From: an uncultured Microbacterium sp.
GTDB taxonomy: Bacteria > Actinomycetota > Actinomycetes > Actinomycetales > Microbacteriaceae
Assembly (NCBI RefSeq): GCF_900078385.1
Contig: NZ_FLQR01000002.1
Coordinates: forward strand, 1-64,000
Length of the DNA stretch: 64,000 nucleotides
Direction of reading: 5' to 3'
The notes beneath the pieces are model-generated. The model saw only the letters and a list, made by a program, of their open reading frames with translations, was not told where the DNA came from and did not search any database. Made by a program: the position numbers and the translations under genes. Positions 35,455 to 43,567 of this stretch are shown here, piece by piece (position 1 is the first letter of the stretch; each line of letters opens with the position of its first letter).

Positions 35455-36392
35455 GACGCACGCAGCTTCGGGTCGAGGGCGCGGGTCATGAGCTCCAGCG
35501 CGAGGTTGACGATGACGACGACGACCGTCGCGACCAGGACGAGGGCCTGGACGAACGGCAGGTCCGCAGAGCCGACGGCGGACTGCATCGCCTGGCCGAT
35601 GCCGGGGAGGGCGAAGAGCACCTCGATGACGACCGAGCCGCCGAAGAGGACGATGAACTGCACGGCGATGCTCGCGAGGATCGGCAGGCTCGCGCCGCGC
35701 AGCGCGTGCACGTAGATGATGCGGGTCGTGGGGGTGCCGAGGGCCCGGAGGCTCCGCATGTGCTCCTGCGTGAGCACCTCGCCCATGGACGCGCGCGTCT
35801 GCCGGGCGATGCCGGCCGCAGACGTGATGGCGATCGTGAGGACCGGCAGGACGAGCGAACGCGCCCATGCCTCCGGGTTGGTCTGCAGGGGCACGAAGCC
35901 GGTCGCCGGCAGCAGTCGCAGCTGGACGGCGAACAGGAAGACGAGCAGGACGCCGACCCAGAAGGCCGGCAGGGAGAGCAGGATGCCGGAGGTCGCGGCG
36001 AGCACGCGGTCGACGGCGCCGCCGCGCACCGCGGCGACGATGCCCATCACGACACCCACGACGAGGCTGAGGAGCGTCCCGAAGACGGCGAGCGCCGCGG
36101 TCACGGGCAGGCGCTTGGCGATGTCCGCCGCGATGTCACGGCCGTCGATCAGCGAGACGCCGAGGTTGCCGGTGAGGACCTGGCCCACCCAGTTCGCGTA
36201 CTGCACGACCCAGGGGTCGTACCAGCCGAGGGCCACGTTGTACGCGTGGACCTGCTCCGGGGTCGCCGCCTGTCCCAGCGCCACGCCGCCCGGAGTCGAG
36301 CCCGAAAGCTGCACCAGCACGAAGGCGATGGCTGTCGCGACGACGAGCGTCAGGACGGCGAACGCGAGCCGCTTGAGGATGAAGATGACCAT
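35451..36392 (-). CDS. ABC transporter permease (DppB type)
   Basis: The 313-residue membrane protein has the DppB layout. The first membrane segment is at 8-30, and a long periplasmic loop contains YDPWVVQYANWVGQVLTGNLG. Five further segments follow, with the coupling-loop motif containing RSLRALGTPTTRIIYVHALR before the last ones. It pairs with the fused permease to form the channel. It follows the binding-protein gene after a 54-base gap that holds a strong hairpin. Confidence 0.92.
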   Translation of the reverse strand: MVIFILKRLAFAVLTLVVATAIAFVLVQLSGSTPGGVALGQAATPEQVHAYNVALGWYDPWVVQYANWVGQVLTGNLGVSLIDGRDIAADIAKRLPVTAALAVFGTLLSLVVGVVMGIVAAVRGGAVDRVLAATSGILLSLPAFWVGVLLVFLFAVQLRLLPATGFVPLQTNPEAWARSLVLPVLTIAITSAAGIARQTRASMGEVLTQEHMRSLRALGTPTTRIIYVHALRGASLPILASIAVQFIVLFGGSVVIEVLFALPGIGQAMQSAVGSADLPFVQALVLVATVVVVIVNLALELMTRALDPKLRAS

Positions 36393-36407
36393 GGTGGCCT
36401 CCCGGGA

Positions 36408-36441
36408 GGCCCGGTGCCGGACGTGCGTCCGGCACCGGGCC
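36408..36441 (-). terminator. Intercistronic hairpin between binding protein and permease genes
   Basis: A perfect 15-bp stem (36408-36422 with 36427-36441) has a GTGC loop and lies five bases after the binding-protein gene, with no T-run. Such hairpins commonly stabilise the abundant binding-protein mRNA and reduce read-through to the permease genes. Confidence 0.65.
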
Positions 36442-36446
36442 GTCGG

Positions 36447-38012
36447 TCAGGATGCGGGCGTCAGCGTCGCCAGGATCGGGAAGGGCTCGGCGCCGACGAA
36501 GGTCGGTTCGGCGACCTTCTCGGTGTTGTACGTCCACGGAGCGAGCTGCTCGTAGAGCGGGATGAGCCAGCCCGCGTCGACGATCGCGCGGTTGAGGTCG
36601 GTGAGGGCCGCAGCCTTCGCGTCCTCGTCCGTGCCCGCCGCACCGTACGCACCGGCCGCGCCCTTGATCGCCGGGTTGTCCGCGCCGTGGAAGTTCGCGA
36701 AGCCGAACAGCACGCCGAAGACGTTGCCGGGAGGGTTCGTCCACGTGAGGGCGATGGGACCGCCGAGCGGCTCCTTCTGGACGGCGGCGAACGACTCCTC
36801 GGTGGATGCGGCGTTCTTCAGCGTCACGTTCACACCGATGGCCGCCCAGAACGGCTGCAGGGCCTCGAGGTCGCGCTGGCTGGTCGGGCTGATCGTGAAC
36901 GTCAGGTCGAAGCCGTCCGGGTAGCCGGCCTCGGCCAGCAGGTCCTTCGCGGCCTCCGGGTCGTACGCGTACTCGTCCTCGAGCTCCGCGATGTAGCCGG
37001 GGCTGTCGGCGGGCAGTGCGCTCGCGGTCGGAACCTCGCCGGGATGCACGGCGTTGACGAATTCTTCGCGGTCGATCGCGAGCGAGAGCGCCTTGAACAC
37101 GCGCGGGTCCGCCCACTGGGGCGCCGTGGCGCCGGCCTTGTCGAACGCGATGATGTTCTGGATCGTGCCGCCGTTGGCGACGTGACCGATGCCGGCCGAC
37201 TCGGCCTGGGCCTGCGTCTCCGCCGTGATGTACGCGACGTCGACCTCGCCGGAGATGGCGGCGCTGACCCGCGCCTGCGGGTCGAGGATGGGCCGGAACT
37301 CGTAGGAGTCGAACGGGTAGTCGTCGGCGTCGGGGTGGTCGTCCTTCTTGACGAGGACGTACGAGTTGCCCTTGACGGTGGCGTCGAGGTCGACCTCGAG
37401 CGGGCCGGACCCGTCGGGCGTGGAGTCGAGGCTGCCGCGATCGGCGACGCCGTCGGCGCCGACGATGGCACCCGCCGGCAGCACGAGGTTCGCCTCGAAG
37501 CCGGGCTTGGGCGCGGCGAAGGCGAGGGTGACGGTGTCCTCGTCGACGACCGTGACCTCGGTGATCTCGTTGTTGCCGCCGGTCGCGAGCTGCGAGTAGG
37601 CGGACAGGTCGGAGTCTCCGCGGAAGTCGAGGTTCTTCTTGACGAGGTCGGCGCTGAGCGTCGTGCCGTCGGCGAAGGTCGCGCTCGTGTCGAGGTCGAG
37701 CGTCAGCTCGGTCTGGTCCTCGTTGTAGGTGAACTCCGTCACGAGGTCGGGGACCACGCTGCCGTCCTGGGCGAGCACGAAGAGCGAGTCGTAGACGCCC
37801 TCGAAGAACATCCGCTGACCGGCCGAGTAGCGGATGGGGTCGTAGCCGAGCGGCGCCTGGTCGGAGTCGAGGCCGATGACGAGCTTGGCGGTGTCGGGTG
37901 CGTCGCCCGTGGGGCCGTTTCCGGCGGTGCCGGTGCAGGCCGTCAGGGCGAGCGCGGATGCGGCGAGTGCCGCGGCCGCGGCGAGTGCGCGGTTCCTGGT
38001 GCTGTGAGACAT
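36447..38012 (-). CDS. ABC transporter substrate-binding lipoprotein, family 5
   Basis: The 521-residue lipoprotein starts MSHSTRNRALAAAAALAASA and has the lipobox LTAC, with the acyl-Cys near residue 26. The SBP_bac_5 fold is shown by LGYDPIRYSAGQRMFFEGVYDSLFVL, LTFTISPTSQRDLEALQPFWAAIGV and related segments. The family binds peptides, but also oligosaccharides and glycosides. Beside GH78 and GH1 genes a glycoside ligand is a fair guess. GGAG precedes the ATG. A LacI-type operator lies 139 bases upstream. Confidence 0.92.
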   Translation of the reverse strand: MSHSTRNRALAAAAALAASALALTACTGTAGNGPTGDAPDTAKLVIGLDSDQAPLGYDPIRYSAGQRMFFEGVYDSLFVLAQDGSVVPDLVTEFTYNEDQTELTLDLDTSATFADGTTLSADLVKKNLDFRGDSDLSAYSQLATGGNNEITEVTVVDEDTVTLAFAAPKPGFEANLVLPAGAIVGADGVADRGSLDSTPDGSGPLEVDLDATVKGNSYVLVKKDDHPDADDYPFDSYEFRPILDPQARVSAAISGEVDVAYITAETQAQAESAGIGHVANGGTIQNIIAFDKAGATAPQWADPRVFKALSLAIDREEFVNAVHPGEVPTASALPADSPGYIAELEDEYAYDPEAAKDLLAEAGYPDGFDLTFTISPTSQRDLEALQPFWAAIGVNVTLKNAASTEESFAAVQKEPLGGPIALTWTNPPGNVFGVLFGFANFHGADNPAIKGAAGAYGAAGTDEDAKAAALTDLNRAIVDAGWLIPLYEQLAPWTYNTEKVAEPTFVGAEPFPILATLTPAS

Positions 38013-38150
38013 CCTGATCTCCAATGATCGGTGTGCTGTGGTGACTGCGTTGTCGTGGGCAATCGGGTGCCCGCCGTATTCAGGGTGACTGAGGGTGGCC
38101 GGAAAGGCCATGTGGAACTGGTGTCCTGGTCGTTAGTCTCCCTCTAATGT

Positions 38151-38164
38151 TTGAATCGTCTCAA
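38151..38164. promoter_or_regulatory. LacI-family-type operator
   Basis: TTGAATCGTCTCAA (minus strand TTGAGACGATTCAA) is a near-palindrome around a central CG, the shape expected for LacI-family operators. It sits in the 188-base gap between the GH1 gene and the binding-protein gene, where a transporter promoter must lie. No LacI-family gene is in the window, so the regulator would be encoded elsewhere. Confidence 0.5.
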
Positions 38165-38200
38165 CAACGGTTTTCCGGCCTGGGAGTGTAAACCGCGACC

Positions 38201-39457
38201 TCACGGCAGCGGGACGGTGGCGGCCGCCGCGCGGGCGGTTGCCACGTAGGCGGCGTAGGCCCCCGCGCTCGGCTTGGCCGTCCTCGCGAACGTCTCCGAG
38301 TCCACCTCGTGCAGGCCCAGCCGGGGCCCGTAGCCGAAGATCCACTCGAAGTTGTCCATGAGCGTCCAGTGGCAGTAGCCGAGGACCGGGATGCCGTCGG
38401 CGATCGCGTCGGCGAGCAGGTCGAGCGACGGCGCGATGAACCCGGCGCGGATCGCGTCGTCCGGTGTCGAGACCCCGTGCTCGGTCACGAGGACCGGGAC
38501 GCCGCTCACCTGATGGGCGTACTCGACCGCCCCGCGCAGCGATGCGGGATCGACGGGCGTGCCCATGCCGTTGAGCACGGCACCCGCGGGCGGCGGCAGC
38601 AGTCCGTCGGGACCGTAGACCAGTCGCTCGTAGTTCTGCACGCCGACGAAGTCGTCGGCTGCAGCGAGGCGCAGCCAGTAGTCGTACACCTCGGCGCGCT
38701 TGCGGTTGCGCACGGCTTCGCCGCCGGGCGCCGCGACGTCGTCGCACATCGCGAGCGACAGCCCGACCGGAAGCTCGGGGCGACGCTCCTTGACGGCCGC
38801 CTTGGCGGCGAGGTGCGCGGCGGTCATCCCCGCGCGCATGCCGGCGAAGTCCTCGCGCAGCATGACGTTGCCCGCCCGGTAGCGCTCGACGCCTGCCGCG
38901 ACGGAGGCCGCTGCGAGCGTCTGCTTCTCGAGCTCCGCGACGAACGGCGGAAGGCCGGCCCAGGTGAGCATCTCCGGCAGGTCCGGCTCGTTGAAGGTCA
39001 CGACGTACGCGATGCGGTCGCCGAAGCGGTCCATGACGGCGCCGGTGAACCGCGCGAACAGGGCGGGCGCCTCCGGGTCGAGCCAGGCGCTGCGCGCGGC
39101 GAACCAGTGCGGGGACGTGAAGTGGCTGAGCGTCACGAGCGGCGTCAGGCCGCGAGCGTGGCATCCGTCGACGATCGCCTCGTAGTGCGCGAGCGCCTCC
39201 TCCGAGAACTCGCCCTCGACGGGTTCGATGCGCGCCCACTCGACGGAGAACCGGTAGGCGTTCAGGCCCATGCCGGCGACGAGATCGAGGTCGCCCTCCC
39301 ACAGCTCCCACCCGTTGCACGCCTTGCCGCTGGGCTCACGGAACACGGTGGGCGAGACGTTCTCGAGGAACCAGGTGTCGCTCGTGACGTTGTCGCCCTC
39401 GTTCTGGTGCCCTGCCGTGGCGACTCCCCACAGGAAGCCGGTCGGAAACGCGGTCAT
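38201..39457 (-). CDS. GH1 family beta-glucosidase
   Basis: The 418-residue GH1 enzyme is a TIM barrel that retains anomeric configuration. The N-terminal signature is FPTGFLWGVATAGHQNEG. The acid/base Glu157 lies in TFNEPD and the nucleophile Glu326 in VTEHG. WTLMDNFEWIFGY near the C terminus is typical. At 418 residues it is shorter than many GH1 enzymes (about 450-480). It is expected to hydrolyse beta-glucosides inside the cell, such as the glucose left on an aglycone after rhamnose removal. AAAGGGA precedes the ATG. A small hairpin (39473-39490) separates it from the upstream FAH gene. Confidence 0.93.
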   Translation of the reverse strand: MTAFPTGFLWGVATAGHQNEGDNVTSDTWFLENVSPTVFREPSGKACNGWELWEGDLDLVAGMGLNAYRFSVEWARIEPVEGEFSEEALAHYEAIVDGCHARGLTPLVTLSHFTSPHWFAARSAWLDPEAPALFARFTGAVMDRFGDRIAYVVTFNEPDLPEMLTWAGLPPFVAELEKQTLAAASVAAGVERYRAGNVMLREDFAGMRAGMTAAHLAAKAAVKERRPELPVGLSLAMCDDVAAPGGEAVRNRKRAEVYDYWLRLAAADDFVGVQNYERLVYGPDGLLPPPAGAVLNGMGTPVDPASLRGAVEYAHQVSGVPVLVTEHGVSTPDDAIRAGFIAPSLDLLADAIADGIPVLGYCHWTLMDNFEWIFGYGPRLGLHEVDSETFARTAKPSAGAYAAYVATARAAAATVPLP

Positions 39458-39504
39458 GGTGTCCCTTTCGTGGCCGTCGGCGTCGACGGCTGTTCGGTTG
39501 CCGC

Positions 39505-40347
39505 TCACTCGGCGGCGGTGAAGCGGGTGGTGATCTCGCCGATGCCCTCGATGGTGCTCGTGAGGACCTCTCCGGCGTGGAGGAAGCGCTTGGGAGTGCG
39601 GGCGTTGCCGACCCCGGACGGCGTGCCGGTGAAGATGATGTCGCCGGGCCACAGCGTCACGACCGCCGACAGCCGCGCGACGAGCTCCGGGATGTCGTAG
39701 ATCAAGCGCGACGTGCGGGACTCCTGCAGGGTCTCCCCGTCGAGGGCGCACGCGATCGCGAGGTCGGCGGGGTCGTCCAGCTCGTCCGGCGTGACGAGCC
39801 AGGGCCCCGTCGGCGAGAAGCCCGGGTGGGACTTCGCGAGGCTGAACTGCGGCCGCTGCCCGGCCATCTGCGCGAGACGCTCGGACAGGTCCTGGCCGAC
39901 CGTGAGGCCCGCGACGTGCTGCCAGGCGGCGCTCCGGTCGATGCCGTGGCCGCCGACGCCGATCGCGACGACCAGCTCGACCTCCCAGTCGACGTTGCCT
40001 GCGGGAAGGGCGACCGTCGCCTCGGGACCCGTCAGGCTCGAGGCGAACTTCGTGAACGTCACCGGCAGGCTGTCCGGCGGGTAGCCGGCCTCCTCGGCGT
40101 GCTCGCGGTAGTTGACGCCGATCGCGAAGATCTGCGGCGGGCGGGGCACCGGCGGTCCGAGCTCGGCGCGGTCGAACGCGGCGCCGGCGACATCGACGGT
40201 CGCCGCCCACGCGCGGAACGACTCCCAGTCCGCGAACGCCGCCATCGGGTCGGGGCCGAAGCGCCCGCCGGAGGCGGTCTCGACGTCGACGGCGGTCTCG
40301 GCCGCCGTCACGAGCACGAGGCGGCCGGCGAGGTTCGCGATCCTCAC
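39505..40347 (-). CDS. Fumarylacetoacetate hydrolase family protein 1
   Basis: The 280-residue protein has an N-terminal domain and the FAH catalytic fold. IFAIGVNYREHAEEAGY, the metal ligands in WEVELVVAIG (E-x-E), and the C-terminal PGDIIFTGTPSGVG are visible. Relatives hydrolyse acylpyruvates, ring-cleavage products, or 2,4-diketo-3-deoxy sugar acids. The GTG start overlaps the stop of a second FAH gene. Both the aromatic and the oxidative-rhamnose readings of the island can use it. Confidence 0.87.
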   Translation of the reverse strand: MRIANLAGRLVLVTAAETAVDVETASGGRFGPDPMAAFADWESFRAWAATVDVAGAAFDRAELGPPVPRPPQIFAIGVNYREHAEEAGYPPDSLPVTFTKFASSLTGPEATVALPAGNVDWEVELVVAIGVGGHGIDRSAAWQHVAGLTVGQDLSERLAQMAGQRPQFSLAKSHPGFSPTGPWLVTPDELDDPADLAIACALDGETLQESRTSRLIYDIPELVARLSAVVTLWPGDIIFTGTPSGVGNARTPKRFLHAGEVLTSTIEGIGEITTRFTAAE

Positions 40348-41219
40348 CAGTCCACCCGCTGCGGGGCGGGCTGGCCGTACCGCTCCTCCCAGGAGATGAC
40401 CTTGTTGCGGAGCGTGCCGATGCCCTCGATCTCGGCCTCGACGACGTCGCCGGGCTGCAGGTAGAAGTCGAACGGGTTCTTCTGCACGGCGGCGACGCCG
40501 GAGATGGTACCCGTCGTGATGAGGTCGCCCGCGGAGAAGACCTGCGGCGAGTGGTAGGCCACGAGGTGCGGCCAGCGGATGCGGGTCTGGTTGGTGTTGC
40601 CCTGCTGACGCACCTCGCCGTTGACGCGCAGCTGCATCGCGAGGTTGTGCATGTCGGGCACCTCGTCCTTCGTGACGATCCACGGCCCGATGGGGCAGAA
40701 CGTGTCGATGCCCTTCGAGAACGAGAAGACGCCCGACTCCATCTCCTTGCGCTGGATGTCGCGCGCCGTGATGTCGTTGAACACGGTGAACCCGGCGATG
40801 TAGTCCTCGGCCTCCTCGGGGGAGAAGAACTTGCCGCTCTTGCCGATGACGATCGCGAGCTCCAGCTCGTAGTCGAGTTCCTTCGTGAGCCCCTCGGGGT
40901 AGACGATGTCCTCGTCGGGTCCGATGATCGCGTCGAGGTTCTGGAAGAACACGATGCCCTTGTGCACGGGGTGCGACCAGTCCACCGCCGTCAGCTCGTT
41001 GTGGTGGTCGGCGAAGTTGCCGGCCGTGTGGAAGAACTTCTTCGGACGGATCGGCGCGCGCAGCGTCACGTCGGCGTAGGCGAGCCGCTCCCCCGTCTCG
41101 CGGACGTCGCCGCCGCGTTCGAAGTACTCGCGGGTGGAGGGGACGTCGAGTTCGATGACGACGCCCTCCTCGAGCTCGAGGCGGGCGACGCGGCCCTCGT
41201 CGAAGGTGATGAGCTTCAT
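40344..41219 (-). CDS. Fumarylacetoacetate hydrolase family protein 2
   Basis: The 291-residue protein has KKFFHTAGNFADHHNE, the ligand segment LDYELELAIVIGKSGKFF (E-x-E), FNDITARDIQRKE and SAGDLITTGTISGV. It resembles the acylpyruvase/sugar-acid FAH branch and is clearly different from its neighbour, so the two likely act on different substrates or as a hetero-oligomer. It starts MKLITFDEGRVARLE. The 50-base leader contains a five-base tandem repeat. Confidence 0.88.
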   Translation of the reverse strand: MKLITFDEGRVARLELEEGVVIELDVPSTREYFERGGDVRETGERLAYADVTLRAPIRPKKFFHTAGNFADHHNELTAVDWSHPVHKGIVFFQNLDAIIGPDEDIVYPEGLTKELDYELELAIVIGKSGKFFSPEEAEDYIAGFTVFNDITARDIQRKEMESGVFSFSKGIDTFCPIGPWIVTKDEVPDMHNLAMQLRVNGEVRQQGNTNQTRIRWPHLVAYHSPQVFSAGDLITTGTISGVAAVQKNPFDFYLQPGDVVEAEIEGIGTLRNKVISWEERYGQPAPQRVDW

Positions 41220-41233
41220 TGGTCGTTTTCCTT

Positions 41234-41254
41234 GTCGTGTCGTGTCGTGTCGTG
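41234..41254. repeat. Tandem GTCGT repeat (four copies) before FAH 2
   Basis: GTCGT is repeated four times in the intercistronic region between the SDR at 41270-42049 and FAH 2, ending 14 bases before the FAH start codon when read on the minus strand. Copy number changes here would alter spacing between genes. This is seen directly; any phase-variation role is speculative. Confidence 0.7.
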
Positions 41255-41269
41255 CTCAGGAGCCGGGGC

Positions 41270-42049
41270 TCAGGCGCCGACCATGTTGAATCCGCCGTCG
41301 GCGAGCATGTAGCCCCCGGTCAGGTGCGCGGCCTCGTCGGTCGCGAGCCAGAGGCACGTGCCCGCGACGAACTCCGGCGGCGGGATGTGGCCCATGGGGG
41401 TCTGGGAGATGAGCTGCTCGCGGCGGCCGTTCCTCCAGTCCTCGCGCTGCAGAAGACGCTCGGTCTCCATGAAGCCGGGCGCGAACGTGTTCACGCGGAC
41501 CGCGGGGGCGAACGCCTTCGCGTACGACTTCGTGATGCCGAGGATGCCGTACTTCGCGGCCGCGTACTGCGGCGCGCGGGGCGAGCCGCGGACGATGACG
41601 GTGGAGCCGACATTGACGATGCTGCCGTGCCCCTGCTCCAGCATCCGCTCGCCGAACTCGTGCGTCATGAGCAGCGTGCCCTTGACGTCCACGTCGATGA
41701 CGGCATCGAGCGATTCCTGCGTGAGCTCGCGCCACGACATCTGCTCGCTGGACACGTCGCCGACGTTGTTGACGAGCACATCCAGCACGCCGAACGCCGC
41801 CCAGACCTCGTCGGCCATCCGCTTGATCTCGTCCCACTTCGAGATGTCGGCCTGCACGAGGATGCCGTCACTGCCGGCCGCGCGCACGCGCTCCAGAGTC
41901 TTCTCGGCTCCTGCGCGGGAGCTGTTGTAGTGGATGGCGACCTTCGCGCCCTCCTGTGCCGCGCGGGCGGCGATCTCGGCGCCGAAGCCCGTTCCCGCGC
42001 CCGTGACGAGCACGGTCTTTCCGGCGAACCGGGGGTAGATCTCCGTCAT
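41270..42049 (-). CDS. Short-chain dehydrogenase/reductase 1
   Basis: The 259-residue NAD(P)-dependent oxidoreductase has TGAGTGFG near the N terminus, the NNVGD motif, a Ser in VGSTV and the YAAAK catalytic pair in QYAAAKYGIL. It ends with the usual LADGGFNMVG. It could oxidise a sugar (for example L-rhamnose) or an aromatic alcohol. An aggregate role with the FAH genes is inferred from the operon. Confidence 0.9.
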   Translation of the reverse strand: MTEIYPRFAGKTVLVTGAGTGFGAEIAARAAQEGAKVAIHYNSSRAGAEKTLERVRAAGSDGILVQADISKWDEIKRMADEVWAAFGVLDVLVNNVGDVSSEQMSWRELTQESLDAVIDVDVKGTLLMTHEFGERMLEQGHGSIVNVGSTVIVRGSPRAPQYAAAKYGILGITKSYAKAFAPAVRVNTFAPGFMETERLLQREDWRNGRREQLISQTPMGHIPPPEFVAGTCLWLATDEAAHLTGGYMLADGGFNMVGA

Positions 42050-42064
42050 GGTCGATCTCCTTTC

Positions 42065-42853
42065 CTAGACGAGTGTGCGGCCACCGTCGACGTACATGAC
42101 GTGACCGGTGACGAAGGCGGCGTGTGGGGACGAGAGGAACAGCGCGGGGCCGGTCAGCTCGGCGGGTGTCCCCAGGCGGCCGGCGGGCACGAGGCTCTCG
42201 AGCTCTTCGCGCTTCCCGGGATGGGCGAGATGTCCGGCCGTCAGCGGCGTCTCGATGTACCCGGGCGCCAGGGCGTTGACGGTCACGCCGTGCGGCGCCC
42301 ACTCGCGCGCCATGACGCGCAGCAGCTGGTTGATGCCGCCCTTGGATGCCGCGTAGGGGCCGTGCGAGTGATGCGCGAGGAGTCCCGAGACGCTGGAGAG
42401 GCCGAGGATGCGCCCATGCCCCTGCGCCACCATGTGGCGGCCGGCCGCCTGCGCGAGGCCGAAGAGGCTGAACAGGTTGACGTGCATCACGCGCTCCCAC
42501 TCCTCCTCGGTGAAGTCGAGGACCGGTCGGCGATCGTTGATCCCGACGGCGTGCAGCAGCACGTCGAGTCCGCCCAGCCGGGAGACGGCCTCCGCCACGA
42601 CGCGTGCGCCGGCGTTGCGCTCGGTCAGGTCGGCGGCGAAGGTGTCGACGCGCTTCCCCTGCGTCTCCGCCTCGGCGACCAGGCTACTCAGGGCCGCCGG
42701 GGCGCGGTCGACCACCAGGACGTCGGCCCCCGCGTCGGCGTAGGCGAGCGCGCACGCCCCGCCGATCCCGCCGGCGCCGGCGACGAGCACCCGGGCTCCG
42801 GCCAGCCCGAGCCACGCAGTGGACTGCGGCTCGGCGGTGACGGATGTCGACAT
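42065..42853 (-). CDS. Short-chain dehydrogenase/reductase 2
   Basis: The 262-residue SDR has the nucleotide motif GAGGIGGA, the weakly conserved HAVGIN in place of NNAG, the Ser in LSSVSG and YAASKGG. The end is HVMYVDGGRTLV. The ATG at 42853 is chosen because AAGGAG lies six bases upstream; an in-frame TTG two codons before it is less well placed. It is the first gene of a minus-strand operon SDR2-SDR1-FAH2-FAH1 that continues towards GH1. Confidence 0.9.
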   Translation of the reverse strand: MSTSVTAEPQSTAWLGLAGARVLVAGAGGIGGACALAYADAGADVLVVDRAPAALSSLVAEAETQGKRVDTFAADLTERNAGARVVAEAVSRLGGLDVLLHAVGINDRRPVLDFTEEEWERVMHVNLFSLFGLAQAAGRHMVAQGHGRILGLSSVSGLLAHHSHGPYAASKGGINQLLRVMAREWAPHGVTVNALAPGYIETPLTAGHLAHPGKREELESLVPAGRLGTPAELTGPALFLSSPHAAFVTGHVMYVDGGRTLV

Positions 42854-42869
42854 CGACAACTCCTTGTGG

Positions 42870-42909
42870 TTTCATTGTGCGAAAGCTTGTTTCGTTGACT
42901 GAACATAAT
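42870..42909. promoter_or_regulatory. Overlapping palindromes in the SDR2/CMD divergent promoter region
   Basis: TTTC-ATTGTGC-GAAA (42870-42884) overlaps the perfect inverted repeat CGAAA-GCTTG-TTTCG (42880-42894). A minus-strand box CACAAT (top 42874-42879) and a plus-strand box CATAAT (42904-42909) flank them. The layout fits an operator controlling both directions, and the IclR gene 0.7 kb away is the natural candidate regulator. Confidence 0.45.
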
Positions 42910-42963
42910 CGTGATCAGCGCAGCGGTCAAGTCCGAAGACCGGCGGAAGGACGAACCGACCTC

Positions 42964-43527
42964 ATGGACGCTTCTGCGCCCCCCCGTGTGACGCCGCTGA
43001 CCCCGGCTGCGCTCGCCGTCGACCAGCGGCGACTGTACGACGCCATCACCACCGGCCCGCGCGCGCAGGGGCCGCAGCACTTCGCGCTCACGCGTGCGGA
43101 CGGGAGCCTCACGGGTCCGTTCGACGCCTTCCTGCGCGCACCCGCGGTCGGGGCGGCGCTGCAGGAGCTCGGTGCGACGCTGCGCTACCGCACCGATCTG
43201 GACGACCGGTCGCGGGAGATGGCGATCCTGCTCGTCGCGGCGCGGTGGGACAGCACCTTCGAGCGGGAATCCCACGAAGCCGTCGCGCGCGGTGTCGGGG
43301 TCACCGAGACGGAGATGCGCGCGCTGCGCGCCGCCGATCTCACCCCTTTCGCGGGCCGCGAGCTCGCGGTTGGCCGGACCGTCCTCGCTCTCCTGGACGG
43401 CGATCTTGACGACGAGGCCTGGGCATCGGGCGTCGCCGCGCTCGGCGAGACGGTGATCTTCGAGCTGACCGCCCTCGTCGGCTACTACGCGACGCTGGCC
43501 CTGCAGCTGCGGGTCTTCCGTGTCTGA
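42964..43527 (+). CDS. Carboxymuconolactone decarboxylase family protein
   Basis: The 187-residue helical protein has the CMD core GPFDAFLRAPAVGAALQELGATLRYRTDLDDRSREMAILLVAARWDSTFERESHE (residues about 50-105; key parts REMAILLVA and the W-x3-E-x3-H). HEAVARGVG and a C-terminal helix ELTALVGYYATLAL follow. There is no CxxC peroxidase pair, so it belongs to the decarboxylase-like branch rather than the AhpD peroxidases. It could process a lactone or muconate-type intermediate. A purine-rich site (GGAAGG) lies 13 bases before the ATG. Followed by the IclR gene. Confidence 0.85.
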   Translation: MDASAPPRVTPLTPAALAVDQRRLYDAITTGPRAQGPQHFALTRADGSLTGPFDAFLRAPAVGAALQELGATLRYRTDLDDRSREMAILLVAARWDSTFERESHEAVARGVGVTETEMRALRAADLTPFAGRELAVGRTVLALLDGDLDDEAWASGVAALGETVIFELTALVGYYATLALQLRVFRV

Positions 43528-43529
43528 GT

Positions 43530-43559
43530 TTGTCGGCGGACGGTCCTCGGCGATACCTT
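43530..43559 (+). promoter_or_regulatory. Candidate leaderless promoter of the IclR gene
   Basis: TTGTCG (43530-43535) and TACCTT (43554-43559) are spaced by 18 bases, and the -10 ends eight bases before the ATG at 43568. This supports a leaderless transcript beginning at or next to that ATG. Confidence 0.4.
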
Positions 43560-43567
43560 TGCGCACC

